Source: Bacillota bacterium (GTDB lineage Bacteria; Bacillota; Clostridia; Acetivibrionales; DTU013). Taken from it: a DNA stretch of 34,241 bases. Shown one piece after another: positions 24,030 to 32,112 of the stretch. The stretch is from positions 1 through 34,241 of the forward strand of contig JAEWQC010000248.1 of NCBI GenBank assembly GCA_023399355.1. Reading direction: 5' to 3'. Both the position numbers and the translations under genes were made by a program. The notes beneath the pieces were generated by a model. The model was not told the origin of the DNA. It made no database searches and saw only the letters and a list, made by a program, of their open reading frames with translations. Each line of letters begins with the position of its first letter. The first letter of the stretch is position 1.

Positions 24030-24578
24030 CTACTTCTTGCCTTTGGCGCCGGTTTTGCCTTCTTTGCGCCTGATTACCTCGTAATCATACTTGATGCCCT
24101 TGCCCTTATAGACTTCAGGTTCTCTCTTGATCCTGATTTTCGCGGCAAATTCACCAACCTCCTGTTTGTCACAACCCTTAACGATAAGCTTGTTTGGCGT
24201 GGGAACATCAACTGTAATCCCAGCCGGTTCATCCATTTCTACCGGGTGTGAGTAACCAAGAGTTAAAACGAGTTTCTTGCCTTGCTTTTGTGCCCTGTAA
24301 CCGACACCGTTAATTTCCAGCGTCTTCTCAAAGCCTTTTGTGACTCCGTCCACCATATTGCTCACCAGAGTCCTTGTCAATCCATGAAGGGATTTGTGGA
24401 TCTTGTTGTCGGAAGGCCTTTCAACTATGATCTTTGTGCCTTCTTTTTTAATTATCATATCCTTGTGCAGTTCTTTTGTCAAAGTTCCCATGGGACCTTT
24501 TACAGTCACAACGTTCTCTTTTATATCGACATTTACTCCTGCGGGTATTTCAATAGGCATTTTACCTATTCTCGACAT
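24030..24578 (-). CDS. rplF: 50S ribosomal protein L6
   Basis: L6 (182 residues) is a two-domain 23S rRNA-binding protein near the sarcin-ricin loop. It begins MSRIGKMPIEIPAGV and has VKGPMGTL, NGVGYRAQ in the second domain and the C-terminal GKGIKYDYEVIRRKEGK motif. It is complete. The 155-base spacer upstream, towards rpsH, shows no gene or clear structure. Confidence 0.99.
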   Translation of the reverse strand: MSRIGKMPIEIPAGVNVDIKENVVTVKGPMGTLTKELHKDMIIKKEGTKIIVERPSDNKIHKSLHGLTRTLVSNMVDGVTKGFEKTLEINGVGYRAQKQGKKLVLTLGYSHPVEMDEPAGITVDVPTPNKLIVKGCDKQEVGEFAAKIRIKREPEVYKGKGIKYDYEVIRRKEGKTGAKGKK

Positions 24579-24733
24579 TTAATGCACCTCCTGTTCTTAA
24601 TATTATGAGTTCTTTCGAACCCTTTTCAGAAACGATATACCCTGTAGATTCTCAAATACCACTTGCATAAACATAGGTTCCGCTGCAAAAATTCATATTA
24701 CCTTGATATCTTTTTACAGCCTCTGATTTGTGA

Positions 24734-25132
24734 TTACCAGATAAATGCAAGTACTTCTCCGCCTACACCTTCGGCTCTCGCCTTCTTATCCGTCATGATT
24801 CCCCTTGATGTGGAAATAACCGCGACGCCAAGTCCTCCGAGAACTTTCGGCAGTTCGTCCTTATTCGCATAAACTCTTAAGCCGGGCTTGCTGATCCTTT
24901 TTATGCCGGTTATAACGTTTTGTTTGTTTCCTGCATACTTGAGTGAAATCCTTATAAGTCCCTGCTTGTCATCTTCTATTAGCTCGACGTTTTTAACATA
25001 ACCTTCGTCCAATAGTATACGTGCTATATCCTTCTTGACATTGGATGCCGGTATGTCAACTGTTTCGTGCTTTGCTGAGCTGGCATTCCTGACTCTTGTC
25101 AACATGTCAGCGATAGCGTCTGTAATTTGCAT
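24734..25132 (-). CDS. rpsH: 30S ribosomal protein S8
   Basis: S8 (132 residues) binds helix 21 of 16S rRNA and, in E. coli, represses the spc operon. It begins MQITDAIADMLTRVRNA and ends with the STSRGIMTDKKARAEGVGG motif near the C-terminus, including the catalytic-like STSxG turn that contacts RNA. ATG 25132 follows GGAGG. It lies between rpsN and rplF. Confidence 0.99.
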   Translation of the reverse strand: MQITDAIADMLTRVRNASSAKHETVDIPASNVKKDIARILLDEGYVKNVELIEDDKQGLIRISLKYAGNKQNVITGIKRISKPGLRVYANKDELPKVLGGLGVAVISTSRGIMTDKKARAEGVGGEVLAFIW

Positions 25133-25157
25133 ATGTTTAACCTCCTTCCAAAGATTG

Positions 25158-25343
25158 TTACCAACTGGCTTTCTTCACGCCAGGTATCTGCCCTTTATAA
25201 GCCAGTTGTCTGAAGCACAAACGGCATACTCCGAACTTTCTCATGTACGCATGAGGCCTACCGCAAAGCTTGCATCTGCTATATGCCCTGGTACTGTATT
25301 TGGCGACTCTTTGCTGTTTAATTATCATTGATTTCTTTGCCAC
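25158..25343 (-). CDS. rpsN: 30S ribosomal protein S14, zinc-binding type
   Basis: This is the short 61-residue S14 (type Z) with the zinc ligands Cys24, Cys27, Cys40 and Cys43 (CKLCGRPH ... CRLC). It sits in the small-subunit head. It starts at GTG 25343 with GGAGG upstream. A single REP-like palindrome lies between rplE and its ribosome-binding site. Confidence 0.98.
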   Translation of the reverse strand: MAKKSMIIKQQRVAKYSTRAYSRCKLCGRPHAYMRKFGVCRLCFRQLAYKGQIPGVKKASW

Positions 25344-25360
25344 GTTTATCCTCCTTTCAT

Positions 25361-25406
25361 GGGGACATTCCCTGGTAATGGACTCTGCAAGGTGTGTCCC
25401 CTTACC
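25361..25406. repeat. Single REP-like palindrome upstream of rpsN
   Basis: GGGGACA (25361-25367) and TGTCCCC (25395-25401) form a seven-base inverted repeat, continuing as ATTCCC and GGTG. The arms match the left and right half units of the 3+3 array at 18989-19168. Like that array, it lies just upstream of the next gene's ribosome-binding site. Confidence 0.78.
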
Positions 25407-25424
25407 TTGAATTCCCCTTACCTG

Positions 25425-25967
25425 TTACGCCTGACTGAACGGCATTCCCATAAGTCTCAGAAGCTCTTTTGCTTCCTCGTCCGTCTTGGCAGTAGTAACA
25501 AACACGATATCCATGCCTCTTACCTTGTCTACCTTATCATACTCAATTTCAGGGAACATAATCTGTTCCTTCACACCCATCGAGAAATTTCCTCTTCCGT
25601 CAAAGGAATTAACCGATATCCCTCTGAAGTCTCTTACTCTTGGAAGAGCTACATTGAAAAGCTTGTCTACGAATTCATACATTTTACTGCTGCGCAGTGT
25701 AACCTTGCAGCCGATATTCATACCCTGTCTCAGTTTGAAGTTCGCGATGGACTTCTTAGCTTTCGTAATAACCGGTTTCTGACCTGTTATGATTGCCAGA
25801 TCATTCACAGCTGCATCCATTGCCTTCGGGTTGTCTTTTACTTCACCTACACCCATGTTCAGTACTACTTTTTCAAGTTTGGGTATCTGCATTGTGCTGC
25901 TATATTTAAACTTTGCCTGCATTGCAGGAATTACTTCCCCGATATATTTATCCTTAAGCCTGGCCAT
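25425..25967 (-). CDS. rplE: 50S ribosomal protein L5
   Basis: L5 (180 residues) binds 5S rRNA in the central protuberance and forms bridge B1b with S13. It shows KVVLNMGVGEVKDNPK, GQKPVITKAKKSIANFKLR, the RVRDFRGI loop and RGMDIVFVTTAKTDEEA near the C-terminus. It is complete and in its standard place between rplX and rpsN. Confidence 0.99.
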   Translation of the reverse strand: MARLKDKYIGEVIPAMQAKFKYSSTMQIPKLEKVVLNMGVGEVKDNPKAMDAAVNDLAIITGQKPVITKAKKSIANFKLRQGMNIGCKVTLRSSKMYEFVDKLFNVALPRVRDFRGISVNSFDGRGNFSMGVKEQIMFPEIEYDKVDKVRGMDIVFVTTAKTDEEAKELLRLMGMPFSQA

Positions 25968-25998
25968 TAGACCTTAACCTCCTTTCAAGAAGAATATC

Positions 25999-26346
25999 CT
26001 AGTCTTCTTTTGATTCTTTTTGTGTATCAATGATTTCTCCACACCTTTTGCATACACGATCCTTTTGACCGTCTTCATGCACAAGCTTGGAGATCTTGGT
26101 CGGAGCCTTGCACCTCTCACAAATCAACATAACCTTTGAGCTGTTGATCGGGGACTCCTGATGGATGATTCCACCCGCCTGATACCTGCTTCTGGGTTTT
26201 TTATGCTTTGTTGACATGTTAACGCCCTCTACGAGAACCATCATGTCATCCGTGTTGACTGAAAGCACCTTGCCTTTTTTACCCTTATCCTTGCCTGAGA
26301 GTACGTAAACAGTATCTCCCTTTTTAACGTGTATAGTATTTGCCAA
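25999..26346 (-). CDS. rplX: 50S ribosomal protein L24 with four-cysteine zinc ribbon
   Basis: L24 (115 residues) is an assembly initiator. Its N-terminal KOW motif is KKGDTVYVLSGKDKGKKGKV. The C-terminal part has a complete CxxC pair of pairs (Cys76, Cys79, Cys99, Cys102: CERCKAPT ... CKRCGE), so it probably binds zinc; many homologues have lost some of these. It starts at TTG 26346 with GGAGG nine bases upstream. Two tandem palindromic repeats separate it from rplN. Confidence 0.97.
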   Translation of the reverse strand: MANTIHVKKGDTVYVLSGKDKGKKGKVLSVNTDDMMVLVEGVNMSTKHKKPRSRYQAGGIIHQESPINSSKVMLICERCKAPTKISKLVHEDGQKDRVCKRCGEIIDTQKESKED

Positions 26347-26365
26347 TTTAAGCCGCCTCCTCTCT

Positions 26366-26463
26366 TTGGATGTTTTAGTGGAAATTCGCGCCTGAGGGCG
26401 CTAAACATCCTGCCTTGGATGTTTTAGAGGTAATTCGCGCCTGAGGGCGCTAAACATCCTGCC
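26366..26463. repeat. Two tandem 49-base palindromic repeats (GGATGTT family) between rplN and rplX
   Basis: Copies at 26366-26414 and 26415-26463 differ at only two positions. Each has outer arms GGATGTTTTAG/CTAAACATCC, a bulge GGNAATTC, and an inner GCGCC-TGA-GGGCGC stem. They occupy the whole spacer between the rplN stop and the rplX ribosome-binding site. Related, more diverged copies lie between rpoA and rplQ. Confidence 0.9.
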
Positions 26464-26832
26464 TTATAGAACTTCTGGTGCGAGCGACAGTATCTTCATG
26501 TAATCCTTGTCTCTCAGTTCTCTCGCAACAGGGCCAAAAATACGTGTTCCTTTTGGGTTTTTATCTTCCTTTATGATAACTGCAGCATTCTCATCAAACT
26601 TGATATACGAACCATCAGGCCTTCTTACGCCCTTCCTGGTACGCACTATGACACATTTGACTACTTCACCTTTTTTTACAACTCCGCCGGGTGTTGCACT
26701 TTTAACCGCAGCAACTATTACGTCGCCTATATTGGCATATTTCCTCCAAGAGCCGCCAAGCACCTTAATGCACATCATTTCTTTGGCTCCTGTATTATCA
26801 GCTGATTTTACTATCGATTGAACCTGTATCAT
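26464..26832 (-). CDS. rplN: 50S ribosomal protein L14
   Basis: L14 (122 residues, the exact family length) lies at the subunit interface and binds RsfS. It begins MIQVQSIVKSADNTGAKEM and contains IGDVIVAAVKSATPGG, then VRTRKGVRRPDGS and FGPVARELRDK near the C-terminus. ATG 26832 is chosen because GGAGGTAC precedes it and it gives the conserved start; an upstream frame extension to 26856 is rejected. Confidence 0.99.
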   Translation of the reverse strand: MIQVQSIVKSADNTGAKEMMCIKVLGGSWRKYANIGDVIVAAVKSATPGGVVKKGEVVKCVIVRTRKGVRRPDGSYIKFDENAAVIIKEDKNPKGTRIFGPVARELRDKDYMKILSLAPEVL

Positions 26833-26875
26833 GCCAGTACCTCCTTCCAGTTTCACTTCACTTTGGAATCGACCG

Positions 26876-27133
26876 TTATTTAGCCTTTTCTACGATTTCG
26901 ACGAGTCTCCATCTTTTTTCCTTGCTAAGCGGGCGGGTTTCCATAACTTTAACTTTATCACCAGTCTTGCATTCGTTGTTTTCATCATGAGCCTTTAGTT
27001 TGTAGGTCCTCTTGACGATTTTCTTGTACAAGGGGTGCTTAACTCTTGTCTCTATAGCAACAACGATCGTTTTATCCATCTTGTCGCTGACTACCTTGCC
27101 GATCCTGGTTTTCCTTAACGCTCTTTCTTCCAA
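26876..27133 (-). CDS. rpsQ: 30S ribosomal protein S17
   Basis: S17 (85 residues) is an OB-fold primary 16S rRNA binder. It shows RKTRIGKVVSDKMDKTIVV, VKHPLYKKIVKRTYKLKAHD and the ETRPLSKEKRWRLVEI C-terminal motif. The start is TTG at 27133 with GGAGG eight bases upstream. A small hairpin (GGAGC/GCTCC, 27167-27181) lies in the spacer after rpmC. Confidence 0.98.
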   Translation of the reverse strand: MEERALRKTRIGKVVSDKMDKTIVVAIETRVKHPLYKKIVKRTYKLKAHDENNECKTGDKVKVMETRPLSKEKRWRLVEIVEKAK

Positions 27134-27196
27134 GCAGGATGCCTCCTTTCGTCTAATAAAATCTCGGGAGCATCAAGCTCCTTCGATTTCGGCCGG

Positions 27197-27400
27197 TTAA
27201 ACCTTAACTGCCTTTATTTCTCGTTCTTTTATGATTGTCTTGACACGTGCTATTGATTTCTTGCATTCATTTAGCTTCATCGGATTTTCCAGTTGGTTTG
27301 TGACAAGCTGGAAACGTAGTTTGAACAGCTCGGATTTAAGCTCGCTCAATTCCTTCTGAAGCTCTTCCTGCGTCTTATCTCTCATTTCACTGGCTTTCAT
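27197..27400 (-). CDS. rpmC: 50S ribosomal protein L29
   Basis: L29 is a 67-residue two-helix protein at the tunnel exit, part of the docking site for SRP and trigger factor. It shows MKASEMRDKTQEELQ, LKSELFKLRFQLVTNQL and the KKSIARVKTIIKERE tail. ATG 27400 lies inside the 3' end of rplP (14-base overlap), and a GGTGG site in rplP serves it. Confidence 0.98.
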   Translation of the reverse strand: MKASEMRDKTQEELQKELSELKSELFKLRFQLVTNQLENPMKLNECKKSIARVKTIIKEREIKAVKV

Positions 27401-27827
27401 TTGCGTCACCACCCATTTCTGTATCGCGGGCTATGAATTTGCACTTGATAGGAAGTTTGTGCATTGCAAGTCTCATAGCTTCCTTTGCCGTTTCTTCCGG
27501 CATCCCCGCAATTTCAAATAATACTCTTCCCGGCTTGACTACGGCCACCCAGTATTCAGGTGAACCTTTACCACTACCCATGCGGGTCTCGGCAGGTTTC
27601 TTTGTAACAGGCTTGTCAGGGAATATTTTTATCCATACCTGGCCGCCTCTTTTTGTAAAACGTGTCATTGCTATTCTGGCAGCTTCGATCTGATTACTTG
27701 TTATCCAGGCTGCTTCCATCGCCTGTAGTCCAAATTCACCATTCGATATGAAGTTGCCTCTGGAAGCAACACCTGTCATTCTGCCTCTGTGTACTCTTCT
27801 GCGCTTAACTCTTTTTGGCATCAACAT
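27387..27827 (-). CDS. rplP: 50S ribosomal protein L16
   Basis: L16 (146 residues) positions the A-site tRNA elbow. It begins MLMPKRVKRRRVHRGRM and includes NQIEAARIAMTR, RGGQVWIKIFPDKPVTKKPA and GSGKGSPEYWVAVVKPGR (motifs shortened). ATG 27827 overlaps the rpsC stop by one base (TAATG), with GGAGG nine bases before. Confidence 0.99.
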   Translation of the reverse strand: MLMPKRVKRRRVHRGRMTGVASRGNFISNGEFGLQAMEAAWITSNQIEAARIAMTRFTKRGGQVWIKIFPDKPVTKKPAETRMGSGKGSPEYWVAVVKPGRVLFEIAGMPEETAKEAMRLAMHKLPIKCKFIARDTEMGGDANESQ

Positions 27828-28495
27828 TATCGATCGCCTCCTTCCGCTTTCTTGTCCTTCTTGACAGCGGGAAGAACTTCACCCTTATATATCCAGGCCT
27901 TGACACCGAGTTTTCCGTAAGTCGTATTCGCTTCGGCAAAACCATAGTCGATATCTGCCCTGAGTGTCTGAAGAGGTATGGTTCCCTCGTGATAGTGCTC
28001 TGATCTGGCAATTTCAGCGCCGCCAAGTCTTCCGGCCACAGCGGTCTTGATTCCCTTTGCTCCAAGCTTCATGGTTCTTGACATCGCCTGCTTCATTGCT
28101 CTCCTGAAGGAAATTCTCTTTTCGAGTTGGCTTGCGATGTTCTCGGCAACGAGTTGTGCATCCATCTCAGGAGACTTGATTTCAGTGATGTTTATAAGAA
28201 CACTTTTGCCTGTAAGTGCTTCAACTTCCTTGCGAAGCTCTTCAATTCCGGCTCCACCCTTGCCTATTACTAGACCGGGCTTGGCTGTATGGACATTGAC
28301 CTTGATCTTGTTTGCAGCCCTTTCAATCTCAATCCTGGAAATACCGGAAATATATAATTTCTTCTTAATGAACTTCCTTATCTTGACATCCTCAACCAAA
28401 AGATCACCATAGTTTTTCTTATTGGCATACCATTTGGTGTCCCAGTCCTTGATAATTCCTATTCTCAATCCATGTGGATTTACCTTCTGGCCCAT
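27827..28495 (-). CDS. rpsC: 30S ribosomal protein S3
   Basis: S3 (222 residues) has a KH domain at the mRNA entry tunnel. It begins MGQKVNPHGLRIGI, then KPGLVIGKGGAGIEELR (the KH GxxG loop), followed by GRLGGAEIARSE and GVKAWIYKGEV. Two ATGs are adjacent (28498 and 28495); the second is better spaced from AGGAGG and gives the conserved start. Confidence 0.98.
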   Translation of the reverse strand: MGQKVNPHGLRIGIIKDWDTKWYANKKNYGDLLVEDVKIRKFIKKKLYISGISRIEIERAANKIKVNVHTAKPGLVIGKGGAGIEELRKEVEALTGKSVLINITEIKSPEMDAQLVAENIASQLEKRISFRRAMKQAMSRTMKLGAKGIKTAVAGRLGGAEIARSEHYHEGTIPLQTLRADIDYGFAEANTTYGKLGVKAWIYKGEVLPAVKKDKKAEGGDR

Positions 28496-28514
28496 CATCC
28501 AACCTCCTTCTGGC

Positions 28515-28997
28515 TTATTTTCTTTCCTTCAATACTAGTGTTATGTGACTTGTCCTTTTTCTGATCCTGTTCGCGCTGCCCTTTGCTCTTGGCATGATCC
28601 TCTTCAGAGTCGGCCCCTGGGTTGCATAGGCCTCGGCTACAAAAAGTTCATCTCTGTTGAGTCCTTTGCTTGGATCGTTTGCTGCATTGGCCTCAGCTGA
28701 TTTCAAAAGCTTCAACAATAACTCCGATGCGGCCTTGGGTGTGTATTTAACGATACCATAAGCTTCATCAATGTTTTTGTCTTTTATAAGATCCAGAACG
28801 ATTTTAACCTTTCTTGATGAGATCCTTGCGTGCTTGAGCACTGCTCTTCCTTCATCCTTGCCTATCCCAAGCACCTTCTTCTCCTTTTTCGTCAGGAGAG
28901 CGGGCTTTTGATACAGCTTGTGAGTCTTGTTATAATCATCCAGTATTTGATCCTTTTCTTTAAGAAGTTCTTCTTTTGATCTTACCTTCTTTTCCAA
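28515..28997 (-). CDS. rplV: 50S ribosomal protein L22 with N-terminal extension
   Basis: L22 lines the exit tunnel with its beta hairpin. The conserved part runs from about residue 50 (GRAVLKHARISSRKVKIVLD) through AEANAAND to the hairpin PTLKRIMPRAKGSANRI and THITLVL-like end. The protein is 160 residues against about 110 in most bacteria. The extra 45-50 residues at the N-terminus are lysine- and glutamate-rich and probably helical or disordered. The start is TTG 28997, supported by a perfect AGGAGG eight bases upstream; there is no internal start with comparable support. Confidence 0.96.
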   Translation of the reverse strand: MEKKVRSKEELLKEKDQILDDYNKTHKLYQKPALLTKKEKKVLGIGKDEGRAVLKHARISSRKVKIVLDLIKDKNIDEAYGIVKYTPKAASELLLKLLKSAEANAANDPSKGLNRDELFVAEAYATQGPTLKRIMPRAKGSANRIRKRTSHITLVLKERK

Positions 28998-29040
28998 CTG
29001 GAATTCCTCCTTTCGGCATTAAGCTTGTTACTTGGTATTG

Positions 29041-29142
29041 TGTAACCGTTTCAAAAAATTGCAGCCGGTCACTAATGTGACTGTTTTGATATATCAAAGC
29101 CAGCCCTGTGACCGTTTTGATCTTATCAAAGCCGGTCACTAC
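29041..29142. repeat. Three tandem palindromic units between rpsS and rplV
   Basis: Units start at about 29041 (degenerate), 29076 and 29107 with 31-35-base spacing, sharing TGTGACCGTTTTGAT then TATCAAAGCCGG. The best copy (29108-29139) pairs GTGACCG with CGGTCAC and TTTGAT with ATCAAA; the middle copy contains the perfect palindrome TTTGATATATCAAA (29085-29098). The array starts in the rpsS stop codon and ends about 30 bases before the rplV ribosome-binding site. Confidence 0.85.
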
Positions 29143-29423
29143 TTAAGAGTAGTGGACTTTTCGGTGTGGTGCCCATGGCCCCTGAATGTTCTTGTCGGTG
29201 CGAATTCACCAAGCTTATGGCCCACCATTTCTTCAGTTATATATACCGGTACATGCTTTCTGCCGTCATGTACTGCAATAGTATGTCCAACCATCTGAGG
29301 GTAAATCGTTGACGCTCTGGACCAGCTCTTCAGAACCCTTTTCTCATTGGTCTTGTTCATGTCTTCAACTTTTTTCAGAAGCCTCAGGTCAACATATGGT
29401 CCCTTTTTTAAAGATCTGCTCAT
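29139..29423 (-). CDS. rpsS: 30S ribosomal protein S19
   Basis: S19 (94 residues) lies in the small-subunit head with S13. It begins MSRSLKKGPYVDLRLLKKV and contains WSRASTIYPQMVGHTIAVH and KLGEFAPTRTFRGHG. It is complete. Its TAG stop overlaps the first base of a palindromic repeat. Confidence 0.99.
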   Translation of the reverse strand: MSRSLKKGPYVDLRLLKKVEDMNKTNEKRVLKSWSRASTIYPQMVGHTIAVHDGRKHVPVYITEEMVGHKLGEFAPTRTFRGHGHHTEKSTTLK

Positions 29424-29514
29424 TTGGTAGTAGTCCTCCTTTCCTTACTCCGGAAAGCACCTGCAGCCTGATTGACAATCCTGTCGCTGCTACTGCCTGT
29501 TTCCGCAATGTTAA

Positions 29515-30348
29515 TTATTTCTGATTCCTTCTCTTGACTATGAACTTATCGGACTTGTTCTTCTTCTTCCTGGTCTTATAACCAAGAGTAGGCTTGCCCC
29601 AAGGAGTTACCGGACTCGGTCTTCCTATCGGAGACTTGCCTTCACCACCGCCGTGCGGATGGTCTACAGGATTCATAACAACACCGCGTACGGTAGGTCT
29701 GACACCCATCCATCTTTTTCTGCCTGCTTTACCGATCTTGATATTTTCGTTCTCAATATTGCTCAGCTGGCCAATGGATGCTTTACATAACATTCTGATC
29801 ATTCTTACTTCCCCTGAAGGAAGCCTAACCTGAGCGTAATCGCCTTCTTTAGCCATAAGCTGCGCTGCATTTCCTGCCGCTCTGACAAGCTGTCCGCCTT
29901 TGGCCGGCTTGAGCTCGATATTGTGGATCAGAGTACCGACTGGAATATTAACAAGCGGAAGTGTATTACCAGGCTTAATGTCTGCGCTTGCGCCTGATTC
30001 AACAGTATCTCCGACCTTTAAGCCGACAGGTGCCAGGATATATCTCTTTTCTCCGTCTGCATAGAAGAGAAGTGCAATATTTGCAGTCCTGTTAGGATCA
30101 TATTCGATGGCTGCTACTTTAGCCTTAACACCATCTTTATCTCTTTTGAAATCGATAATTCTGTACTTCTGTCTTGCCCCGCCACCGTGGTGACGTACGG
30201 TGATCCTACCGTAAGAATTTCTGCCGCCGGATTTATTCAATGTTTCCAACAGAGACTTTTCGGGCTCCGTTTTCGTGATTTCCTCGAACGTGGAAACAGT
30301 CATGAATCTTCTTGCGGGAGAAGTAGGACTATACTTTTTTACTGCCAT
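29515..30348 (-). CDS. rplB: 50S ribosomal protein L2
   Basis: L2 (277 residues) is needed for subunit association and peptidyl-transferase structure. It shows KYSPTSPARRFMTV, SGGRNSYGRITVRHHGGG, and the GVVMNPVDHPHGGGEGKSP motif with the essential histidine, ending KFIVKRRN. It is full length. It lies between rplW and rpsS. Confidence 0.99.
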   Translation of the reverse strand: MAVKKYSPTSPARRFMTVSTFEEITKTEPEKSLLETLNKSGGRNSYGRITVRHHGGGARQKYRIIDFKRDKDGVKAKVAAIEYDPNRTANIALLFYADGEKRYILAPVGLKVGDTVESGASADIKPGNTLPLVNIPVGTLIHNIELKPAKGGQLVRAAGNAAQLMAKEGDYAQVRLPSGEVRMIRMLCKASIGQLSNIENENIKIGKAGRKRWMGVRPTVRGVVMNPVDHPHGGGEGKSPIGRPSPVTPWGKPTLGYKTRKKKNKSDKFIVKRRNQK

Positions 30349-30409
30349 TTCTTCTCACTCCTATCTGAAATGCGTGATAAGCTTTAACACATTCCTATTT
30401 CACAAATTT

Positions 30410-30763
30410 TTATTGCGTTACGCCGTACTCTTCGATACTTGTCTTGAACTTCTTCGTGCTTGCTATTTCCTTACCGCCCTTTGTCAGATAGGAATCTGCC
30501 TTGGGTGAAAGGTCTATCTTCACGACAGCCTTTTTCCAGTCCGGTCTTGGTCCTACATGAACTCCCTGTCTCTTGATTTTGCCATTGTAGTTCATTGTGT
30601 TGACCTGGAGTACCTTTACCTGGAAAAGCCTTTCGGTTGCCTGCCTGATTTCCGTCTTGGTTGCATTAACATCCACGATAAAGGTGTATTTGCCGCTTGC
30701 TACCTCGATGTTGCTCTTTTCAGTAATAAACGGTCTGATTATAATATCTTCAGGTGTTCTCAT
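30410..30763 (-). CDS. rplW: 50S ribosomal protein L23
   Basis: L23 (117 residues) is at the tunnel exit and docks trigger factor and SRP. It shows IIRPFITEKSNIE, YTFIVDVNATKTEIRQA and VNTMNYNGKIKRQG. It has a tail of about 20 residues beyond the usual end (GGKEIASTKKFKTSIEEY). ATG 30763 overlaps the rplD stop by one base. Confidence 0.98.
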   Translation of the reverse strand: MRTPEDIIIRPFITEKSNIEVASGKYTFIVDVNATKTEIRQATERLFQVKVLQVNTMNYNGKIKRQGVHVGPRPDWKKAVVKIDLSPKADSYLTKGGKEIASTKKFKTSIEEYGVTQ

Positions 30764-31386
30764 TACGCATACACCTCCTCGACCTTTTCAACTGCATCCT
30801 TTGTAATCAAAAATTTCTTATACTTCAGGATGTCAAATACGTTTATGGTGTTTACAAATGCTGTCTTCACACCGGGTATGTTCCTGGCGGACTTTTCAAC
30901 CGCATCATTCTTTCCATCAAGAACGATCAGTACGCTGGTTTCTACCTTTAATGAATTCAGGACATTTGTCATTTGTTTGGTTTTAATGCTTTCAAAATTC
31001 AACACGTCAAGAACAAGAATTTCCTTCTCATTGACTTTAGAAGTGAGTGCCGACTTGAGTGCCAGCTTCTTCAGTTTCTTTGGAAGTGTATAAGAGTAGC
31101 TCCTCGGCTTGGGTCCGAGAACAATACCGCCCTTGATCCACTGTGCGGAACGTATGCTGCCCTGTCTTGCCCTGCCTGTACCCTTCTGTCTCCAGGGTTT
31201 CTTTCCACCGCCTCTTACCTCACTCTTGGTTTTGGTAGACTGCGTACCCTGCCTTTTGTTTGCTAACTGATTCTGTACTGCGAGATGAACTGCATTTTCG
31301 TTGACATCTATACCGAATATATTATCATTCAGTTCAATTTCACCGACTGTCTCGCCCTTCATATTGAATAAATCAACCTTTGGCAT
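30763..31386 (-). CDS. rplD: 50S ribosomal protein L4
   Basis: L4 (207 residues) lines the exit tunnel, and in E. coli represses the S10 operon. It shows RQGTQSTKTKSEVRGGGKKP, PWRQKGTGRARQGSIRSAQW and the IRSAQW-flanking loop that reaches the tunnel. It lies between rplC and rplW, with a GGAGGA site before ATG 31386. Confidence 0.99.
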   Translation of the reverse strand: MPKVDLFNMKGETVGEIELNDNIFGIDVNENAVHLAVQNQLANKRQGTQSTKTKSEVRGGGKKPWRQKGTGRARQGSIRSAQWIKGGIVLGPKPRSYSYTLPKKLKKLALKSALTSKVNEKEILVLDVLNFESIKTKQMTNVLNSLKVETSVLIVLDGKNDAVEKSARNIPGVKTAFVNTINVFDILKYKKFLITKDAVEKVEEVYA

Positions 31387-31411
31387 AATCGCTTCCTCCT
31401 CCCTATCCGTA

Positions 31412-32050
31412 TTACTTGCCAGATTTGACAGTTTCCTTCACAACGACAAGACCGCCCTTGGGTCCTGGAACTGCACCTTTTATCAAAAGCAGGTTTCTTT
31501 CGCTGTCAACCCTGACTACTTCAAGGTTCTGAACTGTTATCTTATCGACTCCCATGTGACCCGGAAGCCTCTTACCTTTGAAAACCCTTGCAGGGCTTGT
31601 ATTCGAACCCATGGAACCTGGTCTTCTATGGTACATGGAACCATGAGTTTCAGGTCCGCCTGACTGACCGTATCTCTTAATGGTACCCTGAAAACCTTTG
31701 CCCTTTGAAATACCGCTTACATCAACCTTATCGCCGTCGCTGAACATGTCTGCAACTTTGATTTCCTGACCGACTTCGTACTTTGTCACATCCTGTGTTC
31801 TGAATTCCTTGAGATATCTTCTGGATGAAACCTTCACCTTGGAGAACAAACCCTTCTCAGGCTTATTCAGTTTTTTCTCCGAAATCTCTTCAAAACCAAG
31901 CTTTAATGCCGCATAACCGTCGTTTTCATCCGTTTTCTTCTGGACAATGGCACACGGGCCGGCCTGAATTACCGTTACCGGTAGTGAAAGACCTGCTTCA
32001 TTAAATATCTGTGTCATACCTATCTTTTTTCCCAGTATGAACTTGCTCAT
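31412..32050 (-). CDS. rplC: 50S ribosomal protein L3
   Basis: L3 (212 residues from ATG 32050) is an assembly initiator whose loop nears the peptidyl-transferase centre. It begins MSKFILGKKIGMTQIFNE and shows GISKGKGFQGTIKR, GPETHGSMYHRRPGSMG and ARVFKGKRLPGHMG. The start is chosen over an upstream in-frame start at 32104 because GGAGG precedes it and it matches the family. Confidence 0.99.
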   Translation of the reverse strand: MSKFILGKKIGMTQIFNEAGLSLPVTVIQAGPCAIVQKKTDENDGYAALKLGFEEISEKKLNKPEKGLFSKVKVSSRRYLKEFRTQDVTKYEVGQEIKVADMFSDGDKVDVSGISKGKGFQGTIKRYGQSGGPETHGSMYHRRPGSMGSNTSPARVFKGKRLPGHMGVDKITVQNLEVVRVDSERNLLLIKGAVPGPKGGLVVVKETVKSGK

Positions 32051-32112
32051 TCCCTTACCTCCTAAAAATATCATTGGTTCACAATCTCTTATGAACATGA
32101 TCACTCATTTAA

